Assembly: GCA_029891385.1 (NCBI GenBank)
Contig: CM057235.1
Coordinates: 13,232,001 to 13,296,000 of the forward strand
Origin: Erythroxylum novogranatense
Lineage: Eukaryota; Streptophyta; Magnoliopsida; Malpighiales; Erythroxylaceae
DNA: 64,000 bases
Direction: 5' to 3'
Below the pieces are notes generated by a model. That model had not been told where the DNA came from. It saw only the letters and a program-made list of their open reading frames with translations, and searched no databases. Of this stretch, positions 12,001-27,000 are shown piece by piece; position 1 is the stretch's first letter, and each line of letters starts with the position of its first letter. The translations under genes were made by a program, and so were the position numbers.

Positions 12001-15000
12001 TTTACATTTGGCAAATGTCTTGGAGGTTTTACAAGCCAATCAATTTGTAGTCAATAGGCAGAAGTGCAGCTTTGGAACAAGGGCAGTTGCCTATTTGGGT
12101 CATGTGATTTCGGCCCAAGGGGTAGCAGTAGATCCTGTTAAGGTGTCTTGTGTGGAGAACTGGCCGGTTCCCCACAATGTGAAGGGAGTGAGGGGATTCC
12201 TGGGATTGACAGGTTATTATAGAAAGTTTATTATGAATTATGGAAAGATAGCCAAGCCTCTCACCGAATTGACAAAGAAATATGGGTTTCATTGGAACTC
12301 AGCGGCTTTAGAGTCATTTAATACTTTGAAGAGGGTCCTAACTACATCACCTGTGCTAGCTCTTCCAAACTTTACCCAAACTTTCGAAGTGGAGTGTGAT
12401 GCTTCGGGTAAGGGGGTTGATGCGGTACTAATGCAAAACAGAAGACCGATTGCTTATTTTAGTAAGGCTTTATCATAGGGTAATCTTTCTAAATCAGCTT
12501 ATGAGAAGGAATTGATGGCATTGGTTTTGGCCATACAACATTGGCGTCATTACTTGTTAGGTAGACCATTTGTTGTTTATTCGGATCAGAAAAGTCTTCG
12601 ACACTTGCTACAACAAAGGGTTTCCACTACGGACCAACAATGTTGGATTTCTAAACTACTTGGGTATCACTTTGAGGTAGTTTATAAACCGGGACCCGAA
12701 AACAAGGCTGCTGATGCCTTGTCCAGAATCGGTGAAGAGGCTGAATTGGGAAGTTTTTTGTCATATCCATCGTGAGCTGATCATCACATTCTTCAGCAGG
12801 AGGTTGGTAAGGACCCGGTGCTCAGTGATATTATTCGGGAACTGCAACAAAATCCAGTTGCAAGGAAGGGGTTTTTGTGGCACCAAGGCGTTCTCTTATA
12901 CAAAGGGAGGTTAGTGATTTCAGCTCAATCTGCTCTTATACCTTTATTTCTAAAGGAGTTTCACTCTTCACCTATAGGGGGCCATTCAGGTTTCCTTCGC
13001 ACATATAGAAGGATTGCTCAAAATCTCTATTGGATTGGCATGAAAAAGTCTATTAAAGACTATGTTAAGTCTTGTGATACCTGTCAGCGGCAAAAATATG
13101 CAACAACTTCACTGGGGGGTTTGTTGCAACCCTTACCTATTCCTAACCAAATCTGGGAAGATCTCTCCATGGATTTCATCACCGGACTTCCTAAGTCTAG
13201 GGGATATGAAGCGGTGTTGGTGGTGGTGGATCGATTGTCTAAATACGGCCACTTTATTCTTTTGAAACATCCTTATACTGCCAAGAGCGTGGCTGAAGTA
13301 TTTGTAAAAGAGGTTGTCCGTCTACATGGAGTTCCTTCATCAATCATAAGTGATCGAGATCCTTTGTTCGTGAGTTACTTTTGGAGAGAATTATTCCGAC
13401 TTCAGGGGACTATGCTTAATATGAGTTCATCCTATCATCCGGAGACGGATGGACAAACCGAAGTCCTCAATCGATGTTTAGAAACCTATTTGCGGTGCTT
13501 TGCTTCTGAACAACCCAAGCAATGGTCTTATTGGGTTCCATGGGCTGAATTGTGGTACAACACTACTTTTCACATATCCACAGGTTCTACCCCTTTTGAA
13601 TTGGTTTATGGCAGAAAACCTCCCACACTAGTTCGGTTTTCACAAGGGGAAACAAAAGTGGAGGCTGTAGCAAGGGAACTGGTGGATGGGGATGAGGCTA
13701 TACTTCAGCTGAAACATAATCTTCAGAGAGCTCAAGATCAGATGAAGAAATTTGCCGACAGAAAGCGGATTCGCTTATCCTTCGTGGTGGGAGAATGGGT
13801 GTTTTTAAAGCTCCGCCCTCACAAACAACTTTCGGTGGCCCGGAGAATTAATCAGAAATTGGCGGCCAGATACTTTGGACCATTCCAAATTCTGGAAAAG
13901 TTGGGGGCCGTTGCTTACAAACTTAAACTCCCACAACATTCTAGGATCCACTCGGTTTTTCATGTGTCCCAACTAAAGAAAGCAGTTGGCAACTACACAG
14001 TGGCAGCAAACTATCAGAATTTAGGGTTTTAAGGTGCCCTCTTTATTGAAACTTCATAGGATATATATACATAAAGAGTACAAGATTAGGAAACAAATCT
14101 CCTAATCCTTACTGAACTAGGAATCTAACCCTAAATCTCCTAATCCTTGGAATCTAACCCTATCTGAGGATCCCTTATTTTTAGGGATCCTAATACATAT
14201 CCTATATCTGATATTTACCTAATACAATATCTATAAAACAGATTCTCACACTCCCCCTCAAGCTGGTGAATAGGAATTTTCCATTCCCAGCTTGGATACA
14301 ATGTACTCAAATATTGAGCTACTCAATCCTTTAGTGAAAATGTCGACAAGTTGTCCTTGTGTTTGTAGATCTGGTGCATATCAAACCACTGCCTAACTTC
14401 TCCTTGATGAAATGTCTATCCACCTCAATGTGCTTGGTCCTATCATGTTGAATGGATTGTGAGCTATGCTTATTGCTGATTTATTATCACAAAAAGCCTC
14501 ATAGAGCATCCCACTTAATCTTTAAGTCTTCTAGGATGATTTTTACCCAAAGCAATTCACATATACCTTGTGCCATAGCACGAATTTTGCTTCGCACTAG
14601 ATCGTACTACTACCCCTGTTTTTACTTCTCCATGTGATCAGATTTCCTCAAGAAAGATACAATAACTCGATGTAGATCTCCTATCCACCATCGATCCTGC
14701 ATAGTCAAGATCGGTATATGCTTCAAGTGCCATATCCTCATTTCTTTTGAACAAAATCCCTCTTCTGAGTTCCTTAAGGTATTGCAAAATTCTATGTCTT
14801 TGTAAGTGAACTTCTTTAGGACTATTCATGAACTGCTTACCATGCTTACTGCATAGGCTATATCGGGTCTGGTATGAGCCAAGTAGATTAGTCGCCCTAC
14901 AAGTCGATACATTTCCTTATTGACTGGAACATCTTCCTCTGCCTTTCCTAGCTTAAGGTTCGGCTCTATAGGTGTAGTTGCGGGTCTACATGCAGTCTTC

Positions 15001-18000
15001 CCTGTCTCCTCAAGTAAATCAGTAACATACTTCTGTTGGGATATAAAAATTCCTCTCCTGGAGTGTGCAACTTCAAATCCTAGAAAATACCTTAACTTTC
15101 CCAAGGTCTTAATCTCAAACTCCTTGGCTAAACACTTACTCAAGATCTGCTGCTCCATCTCATCATCTCCTGTAAGTATGATGTCATCCACATAGACTAG
15201 TAATACTGTTACCTTCCCTGGGGCCGAATGCTTAATGAACAAGGTGTGATCTCCTTGACTTTGCTTATATCCTATAGATAACATAACTCTTGCAAATCTA
15301 CCAAACCATGCCCGTGGGGACTGTTTCAATCCATACAAAGCTTTATTCAGCTTACATACAATATTAGTAGCCACTTTTGCTTCATACCCTGGTGGGACCT
15401 CCATGTAAATCTCCTCTGTTAACTCCCCATGCAGAAATGCATTCTTTACATCAAATTGTTGTAGTTCCCACCACGGTTTCTCGCTAGAGATAAAATTACT
15501 CTAATCAGATTCATCTTAGCCACGAGAGCAAATGTCTCTAGGTAATCAATCCCATAAGTCCGAGTATATCCTTTTGCTACCAATCTTGCCTTGTACCTTT
15601 CTATCGACCCATCATTCTATATTTTACGTATACACCCACTTGCAAATTTCATCGGTCTTTTCCACCGGCAATTCCACCAAACTCCAGGTTTTATTCTTTC
15701 TTAGTGCTTCCATCTCTATATCCATGGCTTCTTGTTCATTAAAGGTAACATCTCGGGACACATGAAATTTCTTAGAAGGAGGAGGATAGCACTTATACCC
15801 TTTTTGAGTTGGGGAATACCCTACAAAAATACACTTCAATGCTCTAGGATCCAATTTCCCACGGTCTTGGCTGTGAATATGAACAAAGGACACACACCCA
15901 AAAATGCAAGGTACAAGATTGTTTGAAGTAGGTATATGCGGGTAGAATGAAGAGAGTATCTCCATTGGACTTTTGAATCCTAGGACTCTGAGGGTAACCT
16001 ATTAATGAGATGAGTGGTCATTAGATCGCTTCCCCAAAAGTATTTTGGTACATTTTCTGAAATAACAATGCTCTAGTTTGGTCTAAAAGGTGTCCATTTT
16101 CCTCTCTCTCGCCACCTTTTTGTTGAGGTGTTTTGACACAAGAAGACTCATGAATTATCCCTTCTTTTGACAAAAGGAGTAAGAGTTTAGTTGAAGTAGT
16201 CCTTGGCATTATCGGATCTAAGTTTCTTGATTTTTATACCAAACTGATTTTTACCATGGAGATGAAATGTGGAAGGACAGAACTCACTTGGACTTGTGTT
16301 TGAGCAAAAACCCAAGTAACTCTAGTGCAATCATCAATAAAAGTTACAAACCACCTTGCTCTGACACATTTGAAGCAGTTGAGGGACCCCAAATATCGGT
16401 ATGAATAAGATAGAAAGGAAAAGTGCTTCTTTTATTGCTAATAGGAAAAGGTATACTGGTTGTGTTTAGCAAGCTCACACACCTCACAATGAAGACTCTC
16501 AAGATCTAGCTTTGTAAACAAAGCGAGAAACAAAGACCGAATAATCCTAAATGATGGATGACCTAACCTACGATGATGTAAGAATATTTTTCTTTATTTG
16601 TTAGCACCGATTCGCATAAGAATGAGTAGGAGATCGCTCTTGGATAAGCTTGATCCGTTAGTTTCCTCGGGATAGTAGAGGCCATCCGTTCTCTAGCACT
16701 TCAATCATCTTCCCGAATCCTCTCTCTGAAATAAACAATGACTTGAGTGAAATGTAACATTGCAAAGTAAATCAAGTGTGAGTTTACGAGCAGATATTAG
16801 GTTTGTGGCTAGTTTAGGGACATGGAGAACATTTCTCAATGTTATGTATGGGTTTATTTTACATCTCCTATGCCACTCATCGCTGCTAAGGATCCATCAC
16901 CGTGGTTATCTTCTTATTGCTTGGGCAAGGGAATAGGTAGTAAAGAGTTTGGAGGAATAGGTTATATGGTCGAGAGCTCGAATCCATAATCCAAGATTGC
17001 TGAAAACCGGATCTGAAACATTTAACCCAAATGAACACATACCGAATGCACAAAGGTGCATGTACTGCAATTTCTACGTGTTGTCGACAAATGCTCTCAT
17101 CTTTTCCACTTCTTCCGGGTTAAAACCCTTTGTGTCCGGTCTGTCTTCTGTTGAGATGTACTTGCAGAAATCGCACTTGTCCATTACCCTAGATTGATAT
17201 CCCTACATCCCCATTCACGGCTAGAGGCTTTCCATGCAACTTCCAGCACTTTTCCCTTGTATGACGTGATTTTTTGCAAGAGCTACACCATAGATCATCA
17301 CGGTTTTGGGTCTTGGATTGACTCCTTTTTCGTTTAGCATCAAATCTTTTTCCAAATGTTTTCACTCCTAGCCACCATAGTGAACCATCGGAAGGTTGAG
17401 AATTAAGCATTAAATTCCTCCTACTCTCTTCACTCCGGATAATAGCCACTACCTCATTAAAGCATGGAACTTTCGCCTTAGGATTTAGATCCTTATTTGA
17501 TCAAACTCAATTTAACCCAACCGAAAATCATAGACTCTATCTTGTTCAATGAACTCCTTTAGTATAGCGACATCATCCCACACTTGGTTTGAATTACTCG
17601 ATAATGATCAAGTTCTTGCCACAGTGACTTCAAATTAGCATATTCGATCCAGATTTATTCTCTTGTTTAGAGGCAATAGTCTTGACTTTCACCTCATACA
17701 CTTGAGTTGCATCCCTAGCTTTTGAGTATATCTGCTGAATTGCATCCCAAATATCTTTGGTCAGAGCCATGAACATCACCGTATCACTTATTTCGGCATC
17801 ATTGAGTTCCAAAGCCACGCCATGATCATTGAGTCCTCCTCATCCCATGCCTCAAAACACGGATCTCTGGCCTTGATCCGGTTCTAACAAGTGTTGATCT
17901 TTCCTTTCCTTTCAAAATTGAACAAGTTGTGACCACTTGAGATAATTTTTCCATCCAATTGTAGGTGATTGAATGATCGTAACTTCTACCAAGATTGAAT

Positions 18001-21000
18001 CTTGGGTGCTTGATCGATGATGAATCTTGGGTGCTTGATCCGATGAAGCCACAATTATTGAACCACTCTCCTTGGTTTACGCCATTGTTTCTATCAAAAC
18101 TAATCGGTGATGAGGGTCGGAACAAAGGAACAAGGGTTTTGGATACAGCCAAATAGGACAGCAATAAAAGCTCTAATCGGCGATGAAGGTGATGTAGGAA
18201 GAAAGGAAAAAGAATTGAAGGAAGAAGAAGAAGAAATAGCAATGAAGGCTCAATCCTCTCTTTATTTTCCAGAAAATTGAGCCTAAAGCTCGATACCATA
18301 TCAGAATTTAGGGTTTCAAGGTGCCCTCTTTATTGAAACTTCATAGGATATATATACATAAAGAGTACAACATAGATTAGGAAACAAATCTCCTAATCCT
18401 TACTTAACTAGGAATCTAACCCTAAATCTCCTAATCCTTACTGAACTAGGAATCTAACCCTATCTGAGGATTCCTTATTTTTAGGGATCCTAATACATAT
18501 CCTATATCTGATATTTACCTAATACAATATCTATAAAACAGATTCTCACACAAACTTACAAGAGGGAATGGAGGTCGAAGTAGAGGATATGGTGGAACCC
18601 GAATCTGCCCTAGCCAGCAGGGTTATATCCAAGGAGGGACACTCAATTCGGCAGTGGTTGGTTCATTGGAAAGGCAAGCCTATAGAGAATGCTACTTGGG
18701 AAGATGAATGCGTTCTTGAGCCAATTCCTCATTTCAAATTGAGGACAAGGTGATCTTCTAGGAGGGGCAATGTTAGGGTCAATGATAGCAATAATACTAA
18801 GCCTAGAATATGGAGGTGTATTCACGTAGAAAGAAAGAGGGTGATGTCGAGTTAGTTAGAATTGATGAGGTGGCACAAGGAATAACAGAATGTACGAGGG
18901 GAAGCTAATAGGAGGGGAGAGAGAGAGAGTAGGGAGCCATTCGGAGAAGTAAGAAGTGTATTGTGACAGTGAAAGAAGATATTCTTTCCCTGAGGAGCAA
19001 CCATTGCTCTGGTTAGTGAGTGATCATCGGTTTACTTGTAATAGCAGTATTTCTACAGATTTACTATCAATAATATTCGGATCCCTAGCCTCTCAAGCTA
19101 GAGTTTCTAACATTGTCATTTTATTTGGAAGAAATTGGGTGCTTTTACAAGTCATTTTATCCTTGTGGTCGATAACTTGATAACATTTGTAGGAAAGATG
19201 GCCAAATTTGAGAATTAGTATGTCATTTCCATTAGAGTATTCCTAAAATTTGACCAGATGATTTTGGTCAATATTAACCTGCATTCCCAGAGGAGCAAGT
19301 ATTGCTTCTGTTCTGGTGATTCTCCTCCTCTACTTTTTTTTTCTTCATATTTTTCTCCCAGTGGGAGTGCTAACTATGAACTGCGTCCTCACCATGATGT
19401 AGGACGAATGGAATAGATACCAAATTATTAGCTAGAACTTACAGAAAATTAGGAATTTTGGGCTGCTGAAATTTGCTGAGCTGGCTAGAATTTTGAGTTT
19501 GAGATCTGAATAAGTTGTTGCAATATCAGTATAGGTTGTTGAAGATTCAGATTAAGGATGCTGGAAATTTTTAGTTACAATTACTGGGATTTTAGGAGAG
19601 AACTCAATAATGAGTAGTTCTAGGAATCGCCTTTAGGATATGAAACTAAGAATTACTCTTACAAGTAAACAACATTTCTTCTACTTGGAAATCCAAAGTT
19701 TGTAGAGAAAATTCACGCTTTTGTTTTTTCTTTGAAAGGTTGATTCATATAGATAAAAAGAAATTCTCGGAACCTAATTCTAGTGGAATAAGAAAACCTA
19801 CTAAACTTTAAAATATGAATAGGATCCTATTTAGTAAAGATTCTCGTTATTCCTTAATAAACTTGACCCAAAACTAATAAAGCCAAAATAAAGTAGAAAT
19901 ATTTTTCCTTTTTTATAAGGAAAACTAAGTAATAACTTTTGTCTTTATTTTGCATCATTCTCTCTAACTTGATGAGAATCAACCTCGACAACTAAATGAT
20001 GTCAAGCATGTCTTCCTTTTTTTCCCCCCTATTACTGCCCTTGCTTCAAAGAGAATGTAATTCCTTTGTAGTTTTTCCAATATGCCACCTCCTTTCTTGT
20101 GTTGATATTCCAAACATGCAGTGTACCATCTTCTGAGCATAGCTTCACATGTTGGCCATTTATGGTAAAATTTGCATTGACAGTTGTATTTTTAGATGGT
20201 TCCATAACAAACACATGGCTTCTCTACAACATAGGCATCAAGAATAGAAGTATTGTTGCTTGTTGCAGTCAGAAGCATTAACTTGCCATCATTGTTGAAT
20301 TATGACTTTGCAAAGTCACTCACAGCTTCTCCTTTATTCATATACTATGTTAATTTTGCATCTTCATTTAAATCTACTTCACGTTCATCACCCACTACAA
20401 CTGTATCTGCATCAACTTGGTTAGTTTTTTCCCCAACACCAAGAATACGTCAAGTTTTGAGCCAACAAGTTCTGTAACCCTTAGTAGTTTCTGGTTAATC
20501 TTTTCAGCTCCTTGTTCTGTTATTTTAGCCTGTTGTCCTGTTGCTTCAGCCTGCTATTCTTGTGTTCTGATTTATTGTTCAGTTTTTTTCAGCTTGCTGT
20601 TTAAGTGTTTCTATTTGTTGTTCAGTAGTTTCACTTTATGGTGTGCCAAAGCATCAACTTCCTTGCACTTTTCTTCGTCTTCAATGCTCTTATCTTCTCC
20701 CCTTATCAAACTCTTCATGTCTTGAAATACCTGAGCACTGTTTGTGTTGGTTAATGTTGTTTCTTATCATTCTTATCTTAGGGATTCTGCTATATCTTAA
20801 AGATTATGATTGATATATCTCCCAATAAATGTAGGAGATACTTATTCCCTAATTATGGTAAGAGGTATCCCAGATCCCTAATTTTAGGAAATCCAGTTTT
20901 AGGATTTCAGGTCTCTAATCTATATAAGAGACAACATTGTACATACTTGTATTATCATACAATTCCAGTAAATACAGAAATATATTCTTTACCCTAAATT

Positions 21001-24000
21001 CAACTTGGTATCAAAGCTGCGCGAGCCTAAGGAGCTTTTCTCTTACTATTCATCGCCTATTCTTCTTTGATTGCGAAAGCACCTTCTACATCTTTGCCCT
21101 TGACCTTCATTGCTATTTTCTAATCTCTTCTTCCGGTCCTTTGCACGCCCCTTATGATTATAGCTCTTGATTTATCACGAAGTCTACTACCAACCTCATC
21201 CCTCTCAACCCCAATGATTTGCCAATCTCGCACCCCACCTATCATCTTAATGGAAAAATTACCTCAATGGGCTCGGTGATCCGTACCACTCTCAAAGGCC
21301 GATTTGAGGTTGACCACATGAAGGGGTTCTGTGGCTAAAAGCAGAACTACGCATGATTTACGGGATGATGATGATTCTCTTATCATGACTTGGTCAGGAA
21401 TTCTATGACTCGAAATCGTGAGAACGTATGTTTCTATCATCAGCTAGGGAGATTTGGGATAACCTTAGGCAGACTTATTCCAAGAAGGATGACATGTCTA
21501 CATGCTATGAACTCAAGACCCGTATTTTCCACACCAAACAAGGTTCCCTTTCTGTTACTGATTACTATGGAACCTTGAATGGCCTGTGGAATGAACTGGA
21601 TCAATACCAGAATTTGAAGATGGTATGCAGTCAAGATGCAGCCACTCTAGCTCGTGTAGTTGAAAGGGACAGAATTTTTGAATTTCTTTCTGGACTCAAT
21701 GCTGAATTTTACTCCATAAGAGTCCAAATTCTTGGTAAGGAAACTCTACCTACATTATCTGAGGTCTTCTATGTGATTCGAGGGGAGGAAACGCGGAGAG
21801 GAGTTATGCTGGATGAAAAATCTCTAGAATCCTCTGACGGATCAGCCCTTATAGTGAGCAAGAAACCCAACAAGAACCCTAAACAGCTTATTGAGGGTTC
21901 TTCATCAAACTCAGGCTCCAATACAAAATCAACTAGGTGGTGCTCTTACTGCAAGAAGTCTGACCACACCGAGAACTGCTTTAAGCACCATGGGAAGGAA
22001 CAAGTTCTGGCTCGAAAAGGAGGATTTAAGGGACTGAACCAAAGCTTGGTCAACCTAACCAAGTGTGACATAGATAATGTGCCCGAAACTGAGCCAATCA
22101 CTTGCCTAGATTCAGCCCCACACTGTTATGGTCCCGAACGTAGGATCGAGTTATGGGTCTATCTGGAATGGAGGTGGAAGATGTTTGAGGGTTAGATGGA
22201 GAAGATTTCTTTTTTCGACCTATTTTTTGAAGAATTAAAGGCTCGATTAGAGGGAACCTTAAACCTCTGAGTTAAAGTACTCAAAACTGTAATGAATTCC
22301 AAGCCCTTTCTTCATTGATGAATATTCAATATTTATAGAGGATGTAAACCATCCTTTTACATCGATGGAATCGTGACTTGATCATGAACTCCAAAATGAA
22401 GGAAATAACGAAAGTGGAGATCCACTCTAACAAAGTGGAAACTAAAAACAAAGTGCTCAAGAAAAGTCAAAAATAAAAGCAGAATCAGACGTGGTCTACT
22501 TCCTTAATCCATATCTTCCATAAGCATTAAACGTGGCTGCTGTCCATATCTTCAATAAGCATTAAACGTGGCTGCTTTTTTCTTCTGCGAGTGTACACCT
22601 GTAAGGGCTCGTAACAATACTTCTGATAGAGTAAGGATAGGGAAATTCTAGAAACCGAATAGAATGTATTGATAAATCTTTTTAGAGCTATTGCTCCCCG
22701 ACCTTAGGCCGTCTAAAGATATCGATAACAAGAATAATCGATAATGTGCTCCTCCTTGCTAACTAACTTATATGCTCCTATAGTACCCGTACACCCAACA
22801 TAATCATTCCTTATTCTCCCTAACGGTTAAGCATAACAACAATTGCCAACTCAAAGATTCTCATTCGCCACCCCGACATTCTCAACATTCCGCTTCTTCT
22901 TCCTATGATAAACCCGTAATGGTTTGGTCCATAGCTAACAAGACTCCTCATTTGAAGCAGACCTTGTCCACGTGGTCCGATTCAGAAATTGGCCCCTAAA
23001 ATCGAAAGCGGCTAATCCAGTAGCTTCATCGGATCCTTGGCGATCCATTTGACCAACAACCGGTGACAAGGGAGAGTAGGAGGGTCGAAAGACTGATTTG
23101 CGAATTTGCTCGGAATAAAACTAGAACGTTCAAAGAACCAAGTTGGAAGGAAGCTCACCGAAACTTGATGAACACCTTTGCTTTCTTAAGTTGAGAAATG
23201 TGAAAATAGGATGGACTCTTGAGCTCTGTGGTAAGGCTAATTTGTACACCACCGGACTAAACTTGCAAAGACCTTAAATGGGTCAGTAATAACGAGGAGC
23301 GAGTTTGTGATACACTCATTTGTGCAAGGAGGCTGTCTATGTGGCGAATCTTTAAATAGACCCAATCATCCACTGAATTCAACTTTGTCGGTGGTGTTTA
23401 TTGGCACCTTAGTCATCCTTTGTTGTGCCTTTAGCAAATTATAACGCAATGCCTCAATATCTCATTGCGATCACGGTGTTCTGCGCGCCACCGCCGCAAT
23501 CTTAAACTCCCGGCAAATCTTGAACAAGAGTGGGTGGTTTCCACCGTACACTAGCTCAAAAGGGTGGTTTGAGTAGCGCCTTGAAAGTTGGTATTGTACC
23601 AATATTCAGCCCAATGCAACCATCGACTCCAAGATTTAGGTCATTACGAAGAAACATCTTAAATATGTTTCTAAACATCTATTCAAGACTTGATTTGGCA
23701 CGTCCGTCTCCGGATGGTATCACGATGCTCATTTTAGTTGGGTACCCCATCCTCAAGAATTCTAACCGAAATTACTCATGAATAAGGGTCCCTATCACTA
23801 ACAATGGAGTGTGGTACTCCATGAAGTCTCACAATTTCCTTAGAGAACACTTCACCCATCGATCTAGCGAAAAGGATGGCGAAGACCAATGAAGTGACCA
23901 TACTTACTCAAACGGTCCACTACTACCAAAACACAATCAATGCCATGAGAACGAGGCATGCCGTTGATGAAATCCATGGATAAATCTTCCCATACCGATT

Positions 24001-27000
24001 AGGAATGGGTAATGGTTGTAATAACCCGGCGAGGAGCTTGAGTCTTTGTATTTGTGGCGTTGGCATGTTGTACATTCAGCCACAAACTTCAATCTATTTC
24101 ATCATCCCTACCCAATGAACATTGGAGGCCACTCTTGAGTAAGTTCTATAGGTTCTAATGCCCTCCTTGAGGGTGCAAGAAACTCATGAATGAGCTTAGG
24201 AATCCACGAAGAAGTAGCAGTAAGAAGAGCTTCCCATTAAAAATATTCGCCATTCACAATCTTGTATTTCTTGAATTCGGTAGGGCAATCGGTGATCGCA
24301 TTTTGAGTTTCGATAAGTGTCATCTGCGCCATTTCTTTGTCCAAGTCGCCCATTGAGTCCAAAGATGGAAAAGAAATTGTGGACAACTCCACATCTTCTT
24401 GTCGTCTTGACAACGAGTCTGCACCTTGTTTAATATTCGGCTTGTATTCTATGTCAAACTCATACCCAATCGCCTTCGCTACCCAGTTTTGTTGGTAGGA
24501 GTCGTGATTTGTTCTTTGGAGTAAATGCTTCAAGCTACGATGGTCATCCAAGACCGTAAATTTACCCCTACTAGATATGGTCGCCAATGTCTGATGGCCA
24601 TCACAAGAGCCATTAACTCCTTCTCATAAGCCGCTTAGCTAAATTCCTTGGTGCCAAATTCTTCTTGTAAAAAGCAATCGGACGGCCTTCTTGCATTAGG
24701 ACCTGCTCCTACCCTCCCCGGATGCATCACATTCTACCACAAAGGGTTGGTGAAAATCGGGCATAGCTAGTAGGGTGCGGCAGATCAAGGCTTCTTGTAG
24801 GCGATGAAGGCTACTTGTGCTTCAAATTGTCCATGAAAATTTCGAGAGGACTCCTTTTGAAGAGTCAAATCGATTAGGCGCGCTATGTGCCCATAGTCTT
24901 GGATAAACCGTCTGTAATATCCGTTAACCCAAGGAAAGCTCTCACCCTTTCACCGATCGAGGTTGTGGCCATGTCGAGATACTAGCCACCTTGCTTGGGA
25001 TCCATAGATACACCACCTCCGATATTAAGTGTCCCAAATACTCGATCTTGGTCCGCCTGAATTGACTTTTCTTCTCATTTACAAACAAAATGTCGATCCT
25101 CCAAGATCCTCAAAACAACCAACAAATGTCCCATATGGTCTTCCCAATCCTTCTTGTAAATAAGGATGTCATCAAAGAATACTAATACATACCTTCGTAA
25201 GTAAGGTCGGAAGAGTTCGTTCATTGTTGCTTGAAACGTGGTCAGGCGTTTTAAGTCCAAAAGGCATTACTTTGAACTCATAATGGCGAAATGTGTCCTA
25301 AGGTCGTTTTAGGAATGTCCTCACTGCGTATCAGATCTGGTGGTATCCAGATCGTAGGTCGACCTTGGAATAGAACTTAGCGCCATGTAACTCATCCAGT
25401 AACTCCTGTATAACCGGAATTGGATACTTATCTGCCACAGTTACCTTGTTTAACTCCCTATAATCAACACAGAAACGCCACCCACCATCTTTCTTTCTTA
25501 CTAATAAAACGGGACTGGAAAAGGGCCCAAAACTTGGCTGAATTATCCCAGTCGCTAGCATCTCGGACACTTGCCGTTCTATCTCGTCCTTCTGCATGTG
25601 ACCGTAGCGATACGGCTTAACACTCACAGCTGTAACCCCTCGCTGTAGTGGTATACTATGGTCAATGGCGCGATGTGGTGGTAGCCCCGAAGGCTCGATA
25701 AACAGTCTTGCAAACTTTTGAAGTAATAGTTGTAGGGTTGACTCCTGTTCCTCTGAAAGGTTCCCCTCAGCCGAATTCAACTCAACCAAGGAAACTTGCT
25801 AGAGCACCAAGCATGAAGTAGTTTGGACTTTTGTAAGAAACGAATCTTTGGAATACTAACTAGAGAAGGGTCTCCGTCAATTTAATCGTTCTTCCACCAA
25901 ATCGAACTCCATAGACATCCGTCCCAGTTGGCCTTAACATCTCCCAATGCTGCGACCACGATACCCCAAAATGAGGTCAACACCCCTAGCGGAAACACGA
26001 AACAATCAACCCTAAATTCAGCACCCAAACTTCTACTAAACATTTCTAAGATACACCTTGGGTCTCCTCCGTCGCCCATCTCCTAGGCGCACACCATCCA
26101 AGACTGCTTGGTTCCACATGGAGTCCCATCTTCGTAGCCGCCCCTTTTGTAATGAAGCAGTGGCTCGCCCCACTGTCCACCATAATAATAACATCTACCC
26201 CACAGATCAACCCTCGTAACTTCATGGTTTGGTGACGTCCGCACCCCCCCAGGGCAAAATAAGGAAGTTCAAGATTCGCAAACTGTTGGCCATCTGGAAT
26301 CTCCGGCGTCTCCATCTCCGGCAGCGTCCCCTCTCCCTTATCCTCCAACGAATCTCCATCAGCCAGAATCACAGTATGTAGGGATGCTCCTTGACACTGG
26401 TGAAGAGGGTGGTAGGGCTGAAGACAACGAAAACATAAGCCCTTTGCCCTAAGATCTTGAAATTCTTTTGGGTGTATTTTGGACCCCTCAGGCCAGTGAA
26501 CCATACCCATTTGACCCAAAGATATTCGCCTGAGAATGAGCAGGTCCGGTGGTTCCCCTCACATGACCCGAAGATTGGGCCGGTCCTCCACCTAGGTGAG
26601 TACCTCCAGCTCCGACCCCACTCCTTCCTTCAATAACCTGAAAGGTTGGTTGAGGTCCTTTGACCCCGGTTACTGCCCCTGCCTTTGCGCCCAACCCAAA
26701 GCTTTCTCTGTAAGAAGATGGCTGAGCAAATTTCTGTCGACCGACCACTTCTAGTTCATGTTCGATTTCCCTGGCTAGATTCATGGTGCTATAGAGCTCC
26801 ACCGCCTCATGTGAACGAATCAGAGCCCTAATCTCCGCCTTCAATCCATTCAGAAATTGCCCTATGAAGAATTCTTCCGAACATCCTCTGACTTGTACTG
26901 CCTTGGCCACAAAGTCCTGGATGAAATCCTCCACTACCCCGTGCTTTGACGGACAACAACTAAGGCTTCAAAGGGTTAGTTGCTAGTGCGCCTCCGAATC

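Larger units (their letters stand above)
14012..18550 (-). mobile_element. Element A': Ty1/copia inserted in element A, minus orientation
   Basis: LTRs 14012..14250 and 18299..18550 are flanked by CAAAC (14007..14011 and 18551..18555). On its own strand the LTR starts TGTGAGAATC and ends TTCTGATA, so it ends TG...TA. The primer site TGGTATCG follows the 5' LTR (plus-strand 18291..18298), and a GAGGGGGAG purine tract abuts the 3' LTR (14251..14259). Gag, integrase, RT and RNase H remain, all broken. Length is 4,539 bp, normal to slightly short for copia. Confidence 0.93.
9135..19112 (+). mobile_element. Element A: Ty3/gypsy chromovirus, complete with two LTRs, split by copia A'
   Basis: LTRs at 9135..9471 and 18771..19112 (TG...CA) are flanked by the 5-bp target duplication TTGTC (9130..9134 and 19113..19117). 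The purine tract GGAGGGGCAA abuts the 3' LTR (18761..18770). Domain order is gag, zinc knuckle, protease, RT, RNase H, integrase, chromodomain, which is typical of chromoviruses. Element A' interrupts it between the integrase C-terminus and the chromodomain. I see no initiator-tRNA primer site after the 5' LTR, so another tRNA may prime it. The frame has several stops and shifts, so the element is dead. Confidence 0.93.

Noticed and set aside
20806..20997. Short ORFs in the C LTR, repeated at 34445..34633
   Set aside because: LTR sequence duplicated at both ends of C, not genes.
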